From: Thalassospira xiamenensis M-5 = DSM 17429
GTDB taxonomy: Bacteria; Pseudomonadota; Alphaproteobacteria; Rhodospirillales; Thalassospiraceae
DNA length: 64,000 bases
Assembly: GCF_000300235.2 (NCBI RefSeq)
Contig: NZ_CP004388.1
Location: forward strand, 3,170,001 to 3,234,000
Reading direction: 5' to 3'
Position 1 is the stretch's first letter; each line of letters opens with the position of its first letter. The position numbers and the translations under genes are program-made. Shown one piece after another: positions 9,843-17,824 of this stretch. The notes beneath the pieces are model-generated. The model searched no databases and was not told the DNA's origin. It saw only the letters and a list, made by a program, of their open reading frames with translations.

Positions 9843-10070
9843 ATGAAAAAAGACATCCATCCCGATTACCATGAAATCACCGTTCAGATGACGGACGGCA
9901 GCAGCTTCACCACCAAATCGACCTGGGGCAATCCGGGCGACGTTCTGAAGCTTGACATCGATCCGAAAAGCCATCCGGCTTGGACTGGTGTTCATCGTCT
10001 GCTCGACAGCGGCGGTCAGCTCGCGAAGTTCAAAAAACGCTTCGCCGGTTTCAATATCGGTAATAACTAA
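9843..10070 (+). CDS. rpmE: 50S ribosomal protein L31
   Basis: 75 residues starting [19 protein letters not shown], the characteristic L31 N-terminus. The zinc-binding cysteines of the C+ form are missing, so this is the zinc-independent type of L31. It is part of the large-subunit central protuberance and contributes to the intersubunit bridge. The ATG follows GGAGTGATAGGCG, and a good promoter lies just upstream. It is divergent from the frataxin gene and is followed by a terminator, so it is probably transcribed alone. Confidence 0.95.
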   Translation: MKKDIHPDYHEITVQMTDGSSFTTKSTWGNPGDVLKLDIDPKSHPAWTGVHRLLDSGGQLAKFKKRFAGFNIGNN

Positions 10071-10105
10071 GCAAATTTCGCCTTTCTGGCGATTTATGGG
10101 ATCAG

Positions 10106-10144
10106 CGCCCGCTAGCGTCTTCATGATGCTGCGGGCGTTTTTCT
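10106..10144 (+). terminator. Rho-independent terminator of rpmE
   Basis: Stem CGCCCGC / GCGGGCG extended by AGC / GCT after a one-base bulge, followed directly by TTTTTCTTTT. Confidence 0.8.
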
Positions 10145-10309
10145 TTTCCGGATGCAGAATCAGAATGGTATGCAACCCAGCTATACGGTGGCATTAGCCA
10201 TATTTAATGGTCATCCGGACATTTTCTTGCCATAATCTTCAACCGGCGCTATACCGCGCGGAAAACGGGGATGGGGTCCCCCTATTGTCAGGAAGACTGG
10301 GCTAAGCGA

Positions 10310-12070
10310 ATGAACCAGGTGATTGCGCGCACCCAGGTCAGTTATGAGGTCTATGTAAAAGACCGTTCAGGGCGTTGGGAAATTCACGCCCACTTTACCG
10401 GTGCGCAGAAAAAGCAGGCCGAGGAAGAGGCGCGCTCGATTGAAAAGATGGCGCATGTCTCGGCTGTGAAGGTCATTCGCGAAGTCTATAACCACGCGAC
10501 CAATGCTGCGGATGAATATGTCATCTATGAAACGCGGCAAAGCGGCGCAAAAGACAAACCCCAGAACGCATCAAAGACAGCACCAACCCGCCCGGCCCCG
10601 GCGCGTGCGCCAGCAAGCCCCCCCGAACAGGTTTCCCCACCGGCCCCAAAACCGGCCCGGACAAAGGTCAAAACAGCCAGCCCGGATGAAAGCCCGGGCC
10701 TCATTGCTGTGGCGCTGAAACTGGTGATGGCGTTTTGCATCGCGATTGCCATCGGTCTGGTTGCGATGCTTGGCGCATCTCACGGGCTTGAATATCTGCC
10801 GCGTATGGGACTTTCGATCAGTCAGGGCTTCTACGACAAGGCCAATTTCATATCCTTTATTGTCGGCTTCCTTGCCAGTGCGACACCGATGCTGATGAGC
10901 ATCACAAGCAAATTCAAGGGCAAGGCGCGAAAAGAGCCGGCGCAACAGCCCGTGGCCAAACGTTCCGCCAGACCGGGGCGCAAGACGGCATCGCCGAACC
11001 GCCCGTCCTTATCGGGCAGCTTTGCAGAAATGGCCGCCGAGGTTGCGCGTTCTGAAAATGAAGCAATGCCCGACATCGATGCGGATGAAACCGACGATAC
11101 CCAATCCGCATCCGAACAGCGCGATGACGGCATCCCCGATCAGCCAATGACCGTAACGCCAGCCCTTCAGGCCACGCGCGAGGTCATGAAATCCTTCATC
11201 GCCGGTTCGATAGAAGCCATCAAGCGGACCGTTCCGAACATGGACGCCTACCACAAATTCGGCGTCAATCTATACGTTGCCGGTGCCTGTGACGCCTGTA
11301 GCGAGAAGAACGCCCTTGGCACCAGTCAGGGACGAAGTGTTCTGAAGGACTGCATTTCCGCACTTGGGGCAACCCACAATATGGCCGACACATTCTGCAA
11401 GAATGTCGACAGCTATATCCTGGAACCGAAATACAAGGACATGTATGGCGCGGGCAGAAGCTCGATGGATGCCTACATGAAGGACGAGCAGAGCATCACC
11501 ACATCGGTGTCGCGTGCGATTGCGTCATGGTCCGAAAAGCCGACTGGCGCGCCAGCAAACGCAAATAACAAGCTGCATGCGCTGATGTTTACCGACATCG
11601 TCAATTCGACCCAGATGACCCAGCAACTGGGCGATGTCGGCGCCCAGAAGATGGTGCATATCCACAACCAGATCGTGCGCACCGCCCTGATCAATAATTA
11701 CGGCAAGGAAGTGAAGCATATGGGGGATGGCATCATGGCCGTGTTCCCGTCGTCTGCAAGTTCCGTCGAAGCCGCCATCGAAATTCAGCGCAACATGACG
11801 CAGCATAATGGCCGCGAGGACCTGAAATTCCAGATTCGCATCGGCATCAATGCCGGCGAGGCCATTGCCGAAGAAAACGATCTGTTTGGCAGCGTCGTGC
11901 AGCTTGCCGCACGTGTCTGCGCCCAGGCCGGTGGGGATGAAATTCTGGTATCGCAGAACGTGAAGGATACCTACGCCGGCAGCCGGGCAACCTTCACATC
12001 GAAAGGCACACGCCAGATGAAGGGCTTTGCCGAACCGATAGAAGTCTTTGCCGCGACCCCGCGCGCCTAA
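10310..12070 (+). CDS. Membrane-anchored class III adenylate/guanylate cyclase
   Basis: About 586 residues from the ATG at 10310; an ATG at 10271 would add 13, and neither has a clear ribosome site. Order of parts: a small N-terminal domain (VSYEVYVKDRSGRWEIHAHF), a Pro/Ala/Lys-rich linker, two hydrophobic segments (about 130-158 and 177-198), another charged linker, a domain with four cysteines (GACDACSEKN ... DCISAL ... TFCKN), and a C-terminal cyclase homology domain (about 419-584). Both metal-binding aspartates of class III cyclases are visible, in FTDIVNST and HMGDGIMAVF. It should make cAMP or cGMP at the inner membrane; the substrate choice is not clear. The cysteine domain may be sensory, which is inference. 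The gene is transcribed alone. Confidence 0.85.
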   Translation: MNQVIARTQVSYEVYVKDRSGRWEIHAHFTGAQKKQAEEEARSIEKMAHVSAVKVIREVYNHATNAADEYVIYETRQSGAKDKPQNASKTAPTRPAPARAPASPPEQVSPPAPKPARTKVKTASPDESPGLIAVALKLVMAFCIAIAIGLVAMLGASHGLEYLPRMGLSISQGFYDKANFISFIVGFLASATPMLMSITSKFKGKARKEPAQQPVAKRSARPGRKTASPNRPSLSGSFAEMAAEVARSENEAMPDIDADETDDTQSASEQRDDGIPDQPMTVTPALQATREVMKSFIAGSIEAIKRTVPNMDAYHKFGVNLYVAGACDACSEKNALGTSQGRSVLKDCISALGATHNMADTFCKNVDSYILEPKYKDMYGAGRSSMDAYMKDEQSITTSVSRAIASWSEKPTGAPANANNKLHALMFTDIVNSTQMTQQLGDVGAQKMVHIHNQIVRTALINNYGKEVKHMGDGIMAVFPSSASSVEAAIEIQRNMTQHNGREDLKFQIRIGINAGEAIAEENDLFGSVVQLAARVCAQAGGDEILVSQNVKDTYAGSRATFTSKGTRQMKGFAEPIEVFAATPRA

Positions 12071-12112
12071 AGCATTTTGCCTTTAATCTGAAGAAGGTGG
12101 CTGAACCGTTGC

Positions 12113-12562
12113 TCAGGCTGAACAGCGTGCCGCGACCTGAAGCTCCATCCGCGCCGTTCGCATATAAAGCGAATGGGCCCGTTCCATAAGATCGCGAAGG
12201 GCGGGGGGAAATCCTGTTTCTTCGTCGCAGTCGTCGCGAACACAGATTTGCAGATCGACCATCAGATCATCAAGATCAACCGCATCTTCCCAATCAATCT
12301 CGCCCTCTTCAACCGCCCGCACCGCAAGCAGCCACGCCATCGCCCGGATCAGGCGGTTGGTCATGCGCATCTCCTCAACGAATTGCTTCATTTTGGCACT
12401 GCCGTGAATCCCATGGCGCGATGCGGTTCGATTTGCGGAAAGATAATTACGCGCCTCCACCAGCAGGGTGAAAGCCTCGTCATAGGTTCGCGAAAGAGGA
12501 ACAATCGCGAAGTTGCTTTGATAGGGTTGCCCGATCCCGGTCGGGTGATCCTTTTTTGCCAT
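12113..12562 (-). CDS. DUF1465 family protein
   Basis: About 149 residues from the ATG at 12562 (MAKKDHPTG); an upstream GTG at 12586 would add eight. The core EEMRMTNRLIRAMAWLLAVR fits the conserved helical segment I know from alphaproteobacterial DUF1465 proteins. It has no signal peptide or membrane segment and looks like a small helical cytosolic protein. Function is unknown. It is convergent with the cyclase gene. A promoter-like sequence (12729-12757), a leader hairpin (12651-12666) and a palindrome array (12783-12824) lie upstream in the right orientation, so expression may be tightly controlled. Confidence 0.75.
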   Translation of the reverse strand: MAKKDHPTGIGQPYQSNFAIVPLSRTYDEAFTLLVEARNYLSANRTASRHGIHGSAKMKQFVEEMRMTNRLIRAMAWLLAVRAVEEGEIDWEDAVDLDDLMVDLQICVRDDCDEETGFPPALRDLMERAHSLYMRTARMELQVAARCSA

Positions 12563-12650
12563 AAAGCTTATATGGGAAACGGACACCGGGCTTCAAGCAT
12601 CCGGGAAAATTTGCTCTGAATTTGCCCCGAAATAGCCCGAAATAGAAAGA

Positions 12651-12666
12651 CCGCCCCAAAGGGCGG
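12651..12666 (-). terminator. Terminator-like hairpin in the leader before the DUF1465 gene
   Basis: CCGCCC / GGGCGG around a short loop, followed in the minus direction by TCTTTCTATTT. It lies between a minus-strand promoter candidate and the DUF1465 start, so it could attenuate that gene or end a short RNA of about 70 nt. Confidence 0.55.
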
Positions 12667-12728
12667 CCTTGCCTCAACCTGCTAAACTTGCCGGACTTTT
12701 TTTTATTCTTGATCTTGTTTGTGGCCGA

Positions 12729-12757
12729 ACTGTAGCTAGCGGTTGGCAAGGGGTCAA
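12729..12757 (-). promoter_or_regulatory. Candidate sigma-70-type promoter reading toward DUF1465
   Basis: On the minus strand TTGACC (12757-12752) and TACAGT (12734-12729) are separated by 17 bases. Transcription would start near 12722 and run through the hairpin at 12651-12666. Confidence 0.5.
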
Positions 12758-12782
12758 GGTAATAAGTGTCGGAAATATGACA

Positions 12783-12824
12783 GTACGTATTAATACGTAC
12801 CGAAATACGTATAAACAGTACGTA
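12783..12824. promoter_or_regulatory. Array of four TACGTA palindromes
   Basis: TACGTA occurs at 12784, 12794, 12806 and 12819, spaced 10, 12 and 13 bp, roughly one helical turn. The first two form the perfect 18-bp palindrome GTACGTATTAATACGTAC. The array ends 26 bp upstream of the candidate minus-strand promoter, a typical activator position. The binding protein is unknown. Confidence 0.5.
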
Positions 12825-12843
12825 AAAGGCGAAAACATAAAAA

Positions 12844-12868
12844 GAACCGCCCTGAATTCGGGCGGTTC
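12844..12868 (-). terminator. Terminator downstream of the DUF1192 gene
   Basis: Perfect 9-bp stem GAACCGCCC / GGGCGGTTC with a seven-base loop, followed in the minus direction by TTTTTATG. It lies about 150 bp beyond the DUF1192 stop codon. Confidence 0.6.
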
Positions 12869-13018
12869 AGTTTAACAGGGAGGCATCGAAACATCACGTT
12901 CGACAAGGGGCCAAACAGTGGCCCACTACCCATATATAAGACGGTAAGTTTAATATTCAATTAACCGGAGATTTAAAAATATATCCTCACGTTTAATGTT
13001 TTGGCGTACCCGTCCCCG

Positions 13019-13213
13019 TCAGTTCTTGAAAAGCGCTTCCGCCCCGGCACGAACACCATTGCGATGCTCCATTGCCGCATCAACCCGCACCAGTTCCTGC
13101 TCCAGGGCGGCTCGATAATCGACAAGGTTTTCAATCGACATTCCGTCAAGGCTCCGCGGCAGGCCGAACATCGCGGCCAAAGGTTTTTGCAGGTCGTCTT
13201 CTTCCACAGTCAT
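13019..13213 (-). CDS. DUF1192 family small protein
   Basis: 64 residues. The helical segment SIENLVDYRAALEQELVRVDA and the C-terminal ALF motif fit the DUF1192 family of small alphaproteobacterial proteins. They are predicted coiled-coil proteins of unknown function. AGGATGA precedes the ATG. The gene is divergent from a quinone oxidoreductase gene 80 bp away. It has no signal peptide, membrane segment or catalytic motif. Confidence 0.7.
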   Translation of the reverse strand: MTVEEDDLQKPLAAMFGLPRSLDGMSIENLVDYRAALEQELVRVDAAMEHRNGVRAGAEALFKN

Positions 13214-13293
13214 CCTCCTTTGACATTTTGCCCCTGGCGGTTTTGCCGCTATTACATAGGGATCGAATTTATCATTCGCTATGGAGTTTTGTC

Positions 13294-14328
13294 ATGACCT
13301 TGCCAGACGACCTTGCCCCAAGCCTTGCCCCAGACCTTGCCAAAGACATGCAGGCAATCGAAATCCGTATTGACGGCGAAAACCGATATCTTGCCACGGG
13401 CAAGGTCGCGATGCCGCAAATCGCGCAGGGCGAGGTTCTGGTGCGTATTCGTGCCGCCGGGGTCAACCGGCCCGATCTGATGCAGGTGGCCGGCATGTAT
13501 CCCCCGCCCCCCGGCGCGTCGGAAATCCCGGGGCTTGAACTTTCCGGTGAAATTGTCGCCACCGCCCCCGATGTCACGACATGGAAGGTTGGTGATCAGG
13601 TTTGCGCGCTGGTCACCGGCGGCGGCTATGCCCAATATGCCGCGGTCCCCGCCGCCCAATGCCTGCCGGTCCCGGCTGGTCTTTCCATGACAGAAGCCGC
13701 AAGCCTTCCTGAAACATTCTTTACCGTCTGGCATAATGTTTTTGACAAGGCCGGGCTGAAATCCGGCGAAACCTTCCTTGTTCATGGTGGCACATCGGGG
13801 ATCGGCACCACCGCGATCCAGCTTGCCAAGGCATTTGGCGCGCGCGTGATCACAACGGCCGGCAGCGATGACAAATGCCAGGCCTGTCTGGACCTTGGTG
13901 CGGATATCGCCATCAATTACAAAACACAGGATTTCGTCGAACAGGTAAAATCCGCAACCGATGGCAAGGGGGCCGATGTCATCCTTGATATGGTGGCGGG
14001 CGACTATGTTGGCCGCAATTTCAAGGCGGCTGCGATGGAAGGCCGCATCCTGATCATTGCCTTCCTCAATGGGCCAAAGGCCGAAACCAACTTTACCCCG
14101 CTTCTGTTAAAGCGCCTGACCCTGATGGGATCAACCCTGCGCGCCCAGCCGGTTGCAAACAAGGGCGCGATTGCAGAAAAGCTTCGCGAACAGGTCTGGC
14201 CGCTATTTGAAAACGGCACGATCAAACCGGTCATTTACCAAACCCTGCCGATGGATCAGGCCCAACAGGCGCATGAGATTTTGCAGGGTGGCGCACATGT
14301 TGGAAAAGTGGTACTGGAAGTGCCTTGA
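13294..14328 (+). CDS. Zinc-independent NAD(P)H quinone oxidoreductase (PIG3 type)
   Basis: 344 residues from the ATG at 13294, preceded by GGAG at seven bases; earlier starts lack such a site. The protein is a medium-chain dehydrogenase/reductase with an N-terminal GroES-like domain (RIRAAGVNRPDLMQ) and a Rossmann domain (VHGGTSGIGTTAIQLAKAFG). The catalytic zinc ligands of alcohol dehydrogenases are missing, as in the quinone oxidoreductase and PIG3 branch. It reduces quinones or enones with NAD(P)H in the cytosol, probably as a detoxifying enzyme. The exact substrate is open. The gene is transcribed away from DUF1192. Confidence 0.88.
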   Translation: MTLPDDLAPSLAPDLAKDMQAIEIRIDGENRYLATGKVAMPQIAQGEVLVRIRAAGVNRPDLMQVAGMYPPPPGASEIPGLELSGEIVATAPDVTTWKVGDQVCALVTGGGYAQYAAVPAAQCLPVPAGLSMTEAASLPETFFTVWHNVFDKAGLKSGETFLVHGGTSGIGTTAIQLAKAFGARVITTAGSDDKCQACLDLGADIAINYKTQDFVEQVKSATDGKGADVILDMVAGDYVGRNFKAAAMEGRILIIAFLNGPKAETNFTPLLLKRLTLMGSTLRAQPVANKGAIAEKLREQVWPLFENGTIKPVIYQTLPMDQAQQAHEILQGGAHVGKVVLEVP

Positions 14329-14532
14329 TCGTTTACGGATCCGGGTTGAAGGCATATCGATCACCATCGACTTCACCCTTTCCCGGCAACAGGCCTTCGA
14401 TTGCGGGTCGAAAAGAAATATTCTTTTCGATAACCTGCAACAGATTGTTGCTTTTAACCGCACATTGATCGAAAAGAGCGCTGTGGCGGTTCCAGCGACG
14501 CGCGGCACTCACCTTGGGTTGCCTTTGCTGCG

Positions 14533-14560
14533 TTGCCGGAACACCAAAACAGATTATATT
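14533..14560 (+). promoter_or_regulatory. Promoter of trcR
   Basis: TTGCCG (14533-14538) and TATATT (14555-14560) with 16 bases between, 80 bp before the trcR start. The rest of the 310-bp gap after the quinone oxidoreductase gene shows no gene. Confidence 0.5.
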
Positions 14561-14639
14561 CTGGGGCAGATATTCCCGCGTATTTGGGGTTCATCCCATC
14601 GCCGGTCTCCAGAGAGAGAAAGAGTAAACAGGAGGAATT

Positions 14640-15320
14640 ATGGCTCAGCCCCTCATGCCCAAAGCAACGGCCGTATGGCTTATCGACAATACCGGTTTGT
14701 CGTTCCGGCAGATTGCAGCCTTTACCGAGCTGCATGAACTGGAAATTCAGGCCATCGCTGATGGCGATGTCAATCAGGGGATTGTCGGCCTTGATCCGGT
14801 TGCCAATGGTCAGTTGACCAAAGACGAGATCGCGCGCTGCGAAGCTGATCCGCGTGCATTGCTGAAAATGGCAAAGTCCGACCTGCCGCGTCCGCGCGCG
14901 CATGGCAAAGGCGCACGCTACACCCCGGTTTCAAAACGCCAGGATCGCCCGAATGCGATTGCATGGCTGCTCAAACACCATCCGGAACTCTCGGATGCGC
15001 AGATTTGCAAACTGATCGGCACCACCAAGGACACGATTGGCAAAATCCGCGACCGTACGCATTGGAACTCGGCCAACCTGACGCCGCGCAACCCGGTGAC
15101 CATGGGGCTTTGCATCGAACTTGACCTTGAAAAACAGGTCGTGATCGCACGCAGCAAAAACCCGGAAAAGGTCGTCAAGAATGTCGAGCCCGATCCGCTG
15201 CCCGAAGAATTGCAGATCAACCCGGAACCGGATTATCCCGGCAAAAAGGATGATCGCAAAAAAGACGAACCCAAAACATCCGATTACATGGAAGCAGCAG
15301 AAAACCTGTTCCGCTCCTGA
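14640..15320 (+). CDS. trcR: DUF1013 transcriptional cell-cycle regulator TrcR
   Basis: 226 residues starting MAQPLMPKATAVWLIDNTGL. Two helix-turn-helix-like parts are visible, one around residues 10-50 (LSFRQIAAFTELHELEIQAI) and one around 105-140 (LSDAQICKLIGTTKDTIGKI), followed by a charged Lys/Asp/Pro-rich tail. This is the alphaproteobacterial DUF1013 protein. In Caulobacter the family member TrcR associates with RNA polymerase and helps set cell-cycle transcription; that role is family knowledge, not shown here. AGGAGGAATT is a very strong ribosome site. An insertion sequence now sits in its terminator, 31 bp after the stop codon. Confidence 0.88.
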   Translation: MAQPLMPKATAVWLIDNTGLSFRQIAAFTELHELEIQAIADGDVNQGIVGLDPVANGQLTKDEIARCEADPRALLKMAKSDLPRPRAHGKGARYTPVSKRQDRPNAIAWLLKHHPELSDAQICKLIGTTKDTIGKIRDRTHWNSANLTPRNPVTMGLCIELDLEKQVVIARSKNPEKVVKNVEPDPLPEELQINPEPDYPGKKDDRKKDEPKTSDYMEAAENLFRS

Positions 15321-15329
15321 TCGATGCAA

Positions 15330-15351
15330 AGGCCGCCCACCGGGGCGGCCT
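15330..15351. repeat. Left copy of the 22-bp target-site duplication (trcR terminator hairpin)
   Basis: An 8-bp GC stem (GGCCGCCC / GGGCGGCC) with flanking A/T. It is identical to 16857-16878 on the other side of the insertion sequence. This copy is no longer followed by a T run, so by itself it should be a weak terminator. Confidence 0.85.
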
Positions 15352-15363
15352 CAGACCGCTGAC

Positions 15364-15394
15364 AAACCCCGTCATATTTTGGCGGGGTTTTTCT
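15364..15394 (+). terminator. Inward-facing terminator at the left end of the insertion sequence
   Basis: Stem AAACCCCG / CGGGGTTT followed by TTCTTTT on the plus strand. It probably now ends trcR transcripts. Confidence 0.7.
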
Positions 15395-15435
15395 TTTAGA
15401 GGTGTTTGAAAGCTGGCTTGAGTGTGCCGAGGGGA

Positions 15436-16803
15436 TTATCCCTCAGCGATTGGCCCCTTGGGGCCCAAAGCCAGGGCTATTTTCTTGATGTTTTGGGCGG
15501 CGGCGGCCAGCAGACATTGGCATTTGACATTGATCAGTCCCCGGAACCTTGCATATCGATGACCGTGAAGCTGTTTGGCATCTGCAAAAGAGCGTTCGAC
15601 CGTCTCTTTTCGGCGCTTGTAAACCCGCTTACCCCACTCTGTCAGACGATAGGCGTCAGCCCGGTCTCTGGCGTCTTGCCAGACATGGCGCGTGACAGTT
15701 TTTCGGTGGTGGGCATTGGCGGTACAGGAAGCCAGCACAGGACAGGTGCGGCATTTTTCCGGGTCGCTGTGATAATGGCGGTATCCATTTCGGTCGGTTG
15801 TCGCATAAGACAGAAGCTGACCTTCGGGGCAGCGATAAGCATCACGTTCAGGGTCATAAACGTATTTGCGTTTGGGGATGTAGCCTTCCCGAAGGTTCGG
15901 GCGGCGATAGCCCGTCACGCCAAGGATGTCACGATCTTCAAGGCCTTTGGCAATCGCGGCGGTCGCATAGCCCGCATCCAGTCCGACGGCGATAACATCA
16001 AGGTCAAAACGCTGCCTTTGTCGGTCAAGACGGTCGAGATAGGGAATGCTGTCATGCAGATTGGCCGGGGTGGCGTAACTGTCGGTAATGATCCCAAGCT
16101 TGCCATCGACCGTGCGGTGATCGAGATAGAAAAAGCCCTTGGGCTTGCCGTCGCGCACCATATATCCGCTGTCGGGATCGGTTCGGCTGATCTTGGTTTC
16201 TTTCTCAACCGGCTGGCGTTCCTTGGCTTTGAGCGGCTTTTTCGCATGAGCCGCCCGGTCTTCCTCAATCGCCAGATCCAGATCATCCCAATAGGCCGCG
16301 CGCGATTTGGCAACCACTTCGCGGTCCCATTTGTTCTTGTTGGCATCGGCCTTCAAATGCGTGCTGTCGGTATAGAGAACCTTACCATCCACCAGCCCGT
16401 GCCTGATCGCCTGCTCGACGATCTCGTCAAAAATATCCTGCGCAACACTGGCATCATGATATCGACGCCGCCGGTTCTGCGACAGGGTCGAGGCATCAAA
16501 GACCTTGTCGGTCAGCTTGAGTTGCAAAAACCAGCGATAGGCGACATTGACCTCAATCTCGCGCACAAGCTGGCGCTCCGAGCGCACGCCAAACAGATAG
16601 CCAATGAACAGCGCCTTAAACATCATCACCGGATCAAGGGCGGGACGGCCATTGTTCGCGCAGTACAAATCGGCCACGCGCGCATGGATAAAACTGAAAT
16701 CGATCACGGCATCGATCTTACGAAGCAAATGATCGCTGGGGACCAAACTGTCGAGTGTCACCATCTCAAGTTCGGTTTGATGTGGGCTGGGTTTCTTAAG
16801 CAT
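15436..16803 (-). CDS. IS1182-family transposase
   Basis: 455 residues from the ATG at 16803 (MLKKPSPHQTELEMV); a TTG at 16818 would add five. The N-terminal DUF772-type domain (LVPSDHLLRKID, ALFIGYLFGVRSERQLVREI) is followed by a DDE domain (VLYTDSTHLKADANK, LDAGYATAAI, and RRKETVERSFADAK near the C-terminus supplying the acidic residues). A cysteine cluster (CPEGQLL, CRTCPVLASC) is typical of this family. The frame is uninterrupted, so the enzyme may be active. It moves the element by recognising the terminal inverted repeats. Confidence 0.9.
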   Translation of the reverse strand: MLKKPSPHQTELEMVTLDSLVPSDHLLRKIDAVIDFSFIHARVADLYCANNGRPALDPVMMFKALFIGYLFGVRSERQLVREIEVNVAYRWFLQLKLTDKVFDASTLSQNRRRRYHDASVAQDIFDEIVEQAIRHGLVDGKVLYTDSTHLKADANKNKWDREVVAKSRAAYWDDLDLAIEEDRAAHAKKPLKAKERQPVEKETKISRTDPDSGYMVRDGKPKGFFYLDHRTVDGKLGIITDSYATPANLHDSIPYLDRLDRQRQRFDLDVIAVGLDAGYATAAIAKGLEDRDILGVTGYRRPNLREGYIPKRKYVYDPERDAYRCPEGQLLSYATTDRNGYRHYHSDPEKCRTCPVLASCTANAHHRKTVTRHVWQDARDRADAYRLTEWGKRVYKRRKETVERSFADAKQLHGHRYARFRGLINVKCQCLLAAAAQNIKKIALALGPKGPIAEG

Positions 16804-16819
16804 TCCCCATTGAATCAAA

Positions 16820-16842
16820 AGTCCCCGCCAATGGCGAGGACT
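16820..16842 (-). terminator. Inward-facing terminator at the right end of the insertion sequence
   Basis: Stem AGTCCTCGCC / GGCGGGGACT on the minus strand, one G-U pair, followed by TTTTGATT just before the transposase start. It would block read-through from outside. Confidence 0.6.
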
Positions 16843-16856
16843 TTGTCAGCAGTCTG

Positions 16857-16878
16857 AGGCCGCCCACCGGGGCGGCCT
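16857..16878. repeat. Right copy of the 22-bp target-site duplication
   Basis: Identical to 15330-15351. It is followed by TTTTCTCTTT, the T run that must originally have completed the trcR terminator. Confidence 0.85.
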
Positions 16879-17014
16879 TTTCTCTTTGGCGACCAACCCA
16901 AAAGCGAATATGTTTTGTTTCATATGAATGCCGTGAAACGGTAATATTCCTGAAATGAACACGACATAACATTCGTTCAAACAAAACCGCGAAACAACCG
17001 CCAAAGAACCCCTC

Positions 17015-17824
17015 ATGCAAAAACGTCCGACTGAACGTCAGGCCAGTATCGTTGAACTTGTCCGTGCTGACGGTTTCAAGACCATTGAACAGCTTGCCGA
17101 ACGTTTTCAGGTAACCCCGCAAACCATCCGCCGCGATGTAAACGCCCTTTGCGACGAAGGATTGCTGCGCCGTCGCCATGGCGGGGTTGAACCGGCACTT
17201 GAACATGAAAACATCGCCTATCGGGCGCGCAAGGTTCTGCATGTGAATGAAAAGCGCAAGATCGCGGCACTGGTCGCGCGCGCCATTCCCGATGGCGCAT
17301 CCCTGTTCTTTTCAATCGGCACCACACCGGAACTGGTGGCAAGCGCGCTTTTGCAGCATCGCGGTTTGCGGATTTTCACCAACAACCTCAATGTCGCCTA
17401 TGTCGCCGCCACCAATGACAGCTTTGACGTCACCCTGATTGGTGGCCGGTTGCGCAATCGCGACCGCGATGTTCTCGGGCCAGAGGTCGAGGCCTTCTTT
17501 AACAGCTACAAGGTCGATTACGGCATTTTCGGCGTTGGCGGCATTGATGCCGATGGCAGTCTGCTTGACTTTGACGAACAGGAAGTCCGCGCACGTTCCG
17601 CCATTCTGACCAATTCGCGCCAGACCTATCTGGTCGCCGATCATACCAAGTTTGGCCGCAATGCCGTGGTGCGGGGCGGCTCTGTCACACAGGTCACCGC
17701 CTTCTTCACCGATTGCGCACCGCCCGCTGCCATCGCCCAGATGATCGAAAAAAACGGCGTTGCCCTGCATATCCCCGAACCAAACGCCGAATTCCCGACT
17801 TTCTACGTCCCCGAAGAAGACTGA
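17015..17824 (+). CDS. DeoR/GlpR-family transcriptional regulator
   Basis: 269 residues. The N-terminal DeoR winged helix (about residues 5-60) has the signature FKTIEQLAERFQVTPQTIRR and RRRHGGV. The sugar-phosphate-sensing domain (about 75-230) has SLFFSIGTTPE, NLNVA, and GVGGIDADGSLLDFDEQEVR. It closely follows the GlpR branch that senses glycerol 3-phosphate, but no glp genes lie nearby, so the target is unknown. Its tail overlaps the convergent LysR gene by 22 bp. The palindrome TTCATATGAA at 16919-16928 upstream could be its operator; this is inference. Confidence 0.88.
   Translation: MQKRPTERQASIVELVRADGFKTIEQLAERFQVTPQTIRRDVNALCDEGLLRRRHGGVEPALEHENIAYRARKVLHVNEKRKIAALVARAIPDGASLFFSIGTTPELVASALLQHRGLRIFTNNLNVAYVAATNDSFDVTLIGGRLRNRDRDVLGPEVEAFFNSYKVDYGIFGVGGIDADGSLLDFDEQEVRARSAILTNSRQTYLVADHTKFGRNAVVRGGSVTQVTAFFTDCAPPAAIAQMIEKNGVALHIPEPNAEFPTFYVPEED

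Larger units (their letters stand above)
15352..16856 (-). mobile_element. IS1182-family insertion sequence, 1505 bp
   Basis: The ends are 15-bp inverted repeats that differ at one base: CAGACCGCTGACAAA on the left and CAGACTGCTGACAAA on the right, read inward. One transposase gene fills the element. Each end carries a hairpin followed by a T run pointing inward (15364-15394 on the plus strand, 16820-16842 on the minus strand). These would stop outside transcripts from entering the transposase gene. The flanks are identical 22-bp copies of a terminator hairpin, so the insertion is recent enough to keep a perfect duplication. The family is assigned from the transposase; the subgroup is not determined. 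Confidence 0.88.

Noticed and set aside
12669-12875. A 68-codon plus-strand frame containing the TACGTA array
   Set aside because: No ribosome site, no protein-like pattern, and it runs through palindromes, a promoter candidate and a terminator.
15406-16857. A 483-codon plus-strand frame across the insertion sequence
   Set aside because: It is the antisense of the transposase gene, has no recognisable domains and spans the element's right end. The minus-strand frame has all the IS1182 motifs.
16919-16928. TTCATATGAA palindrome as a certain DeoR operator
   Set aside because: Only one perfect copy is present and ten-base palindromes occur by chance, so it is mentioned only as a possibility in the regulator entry.
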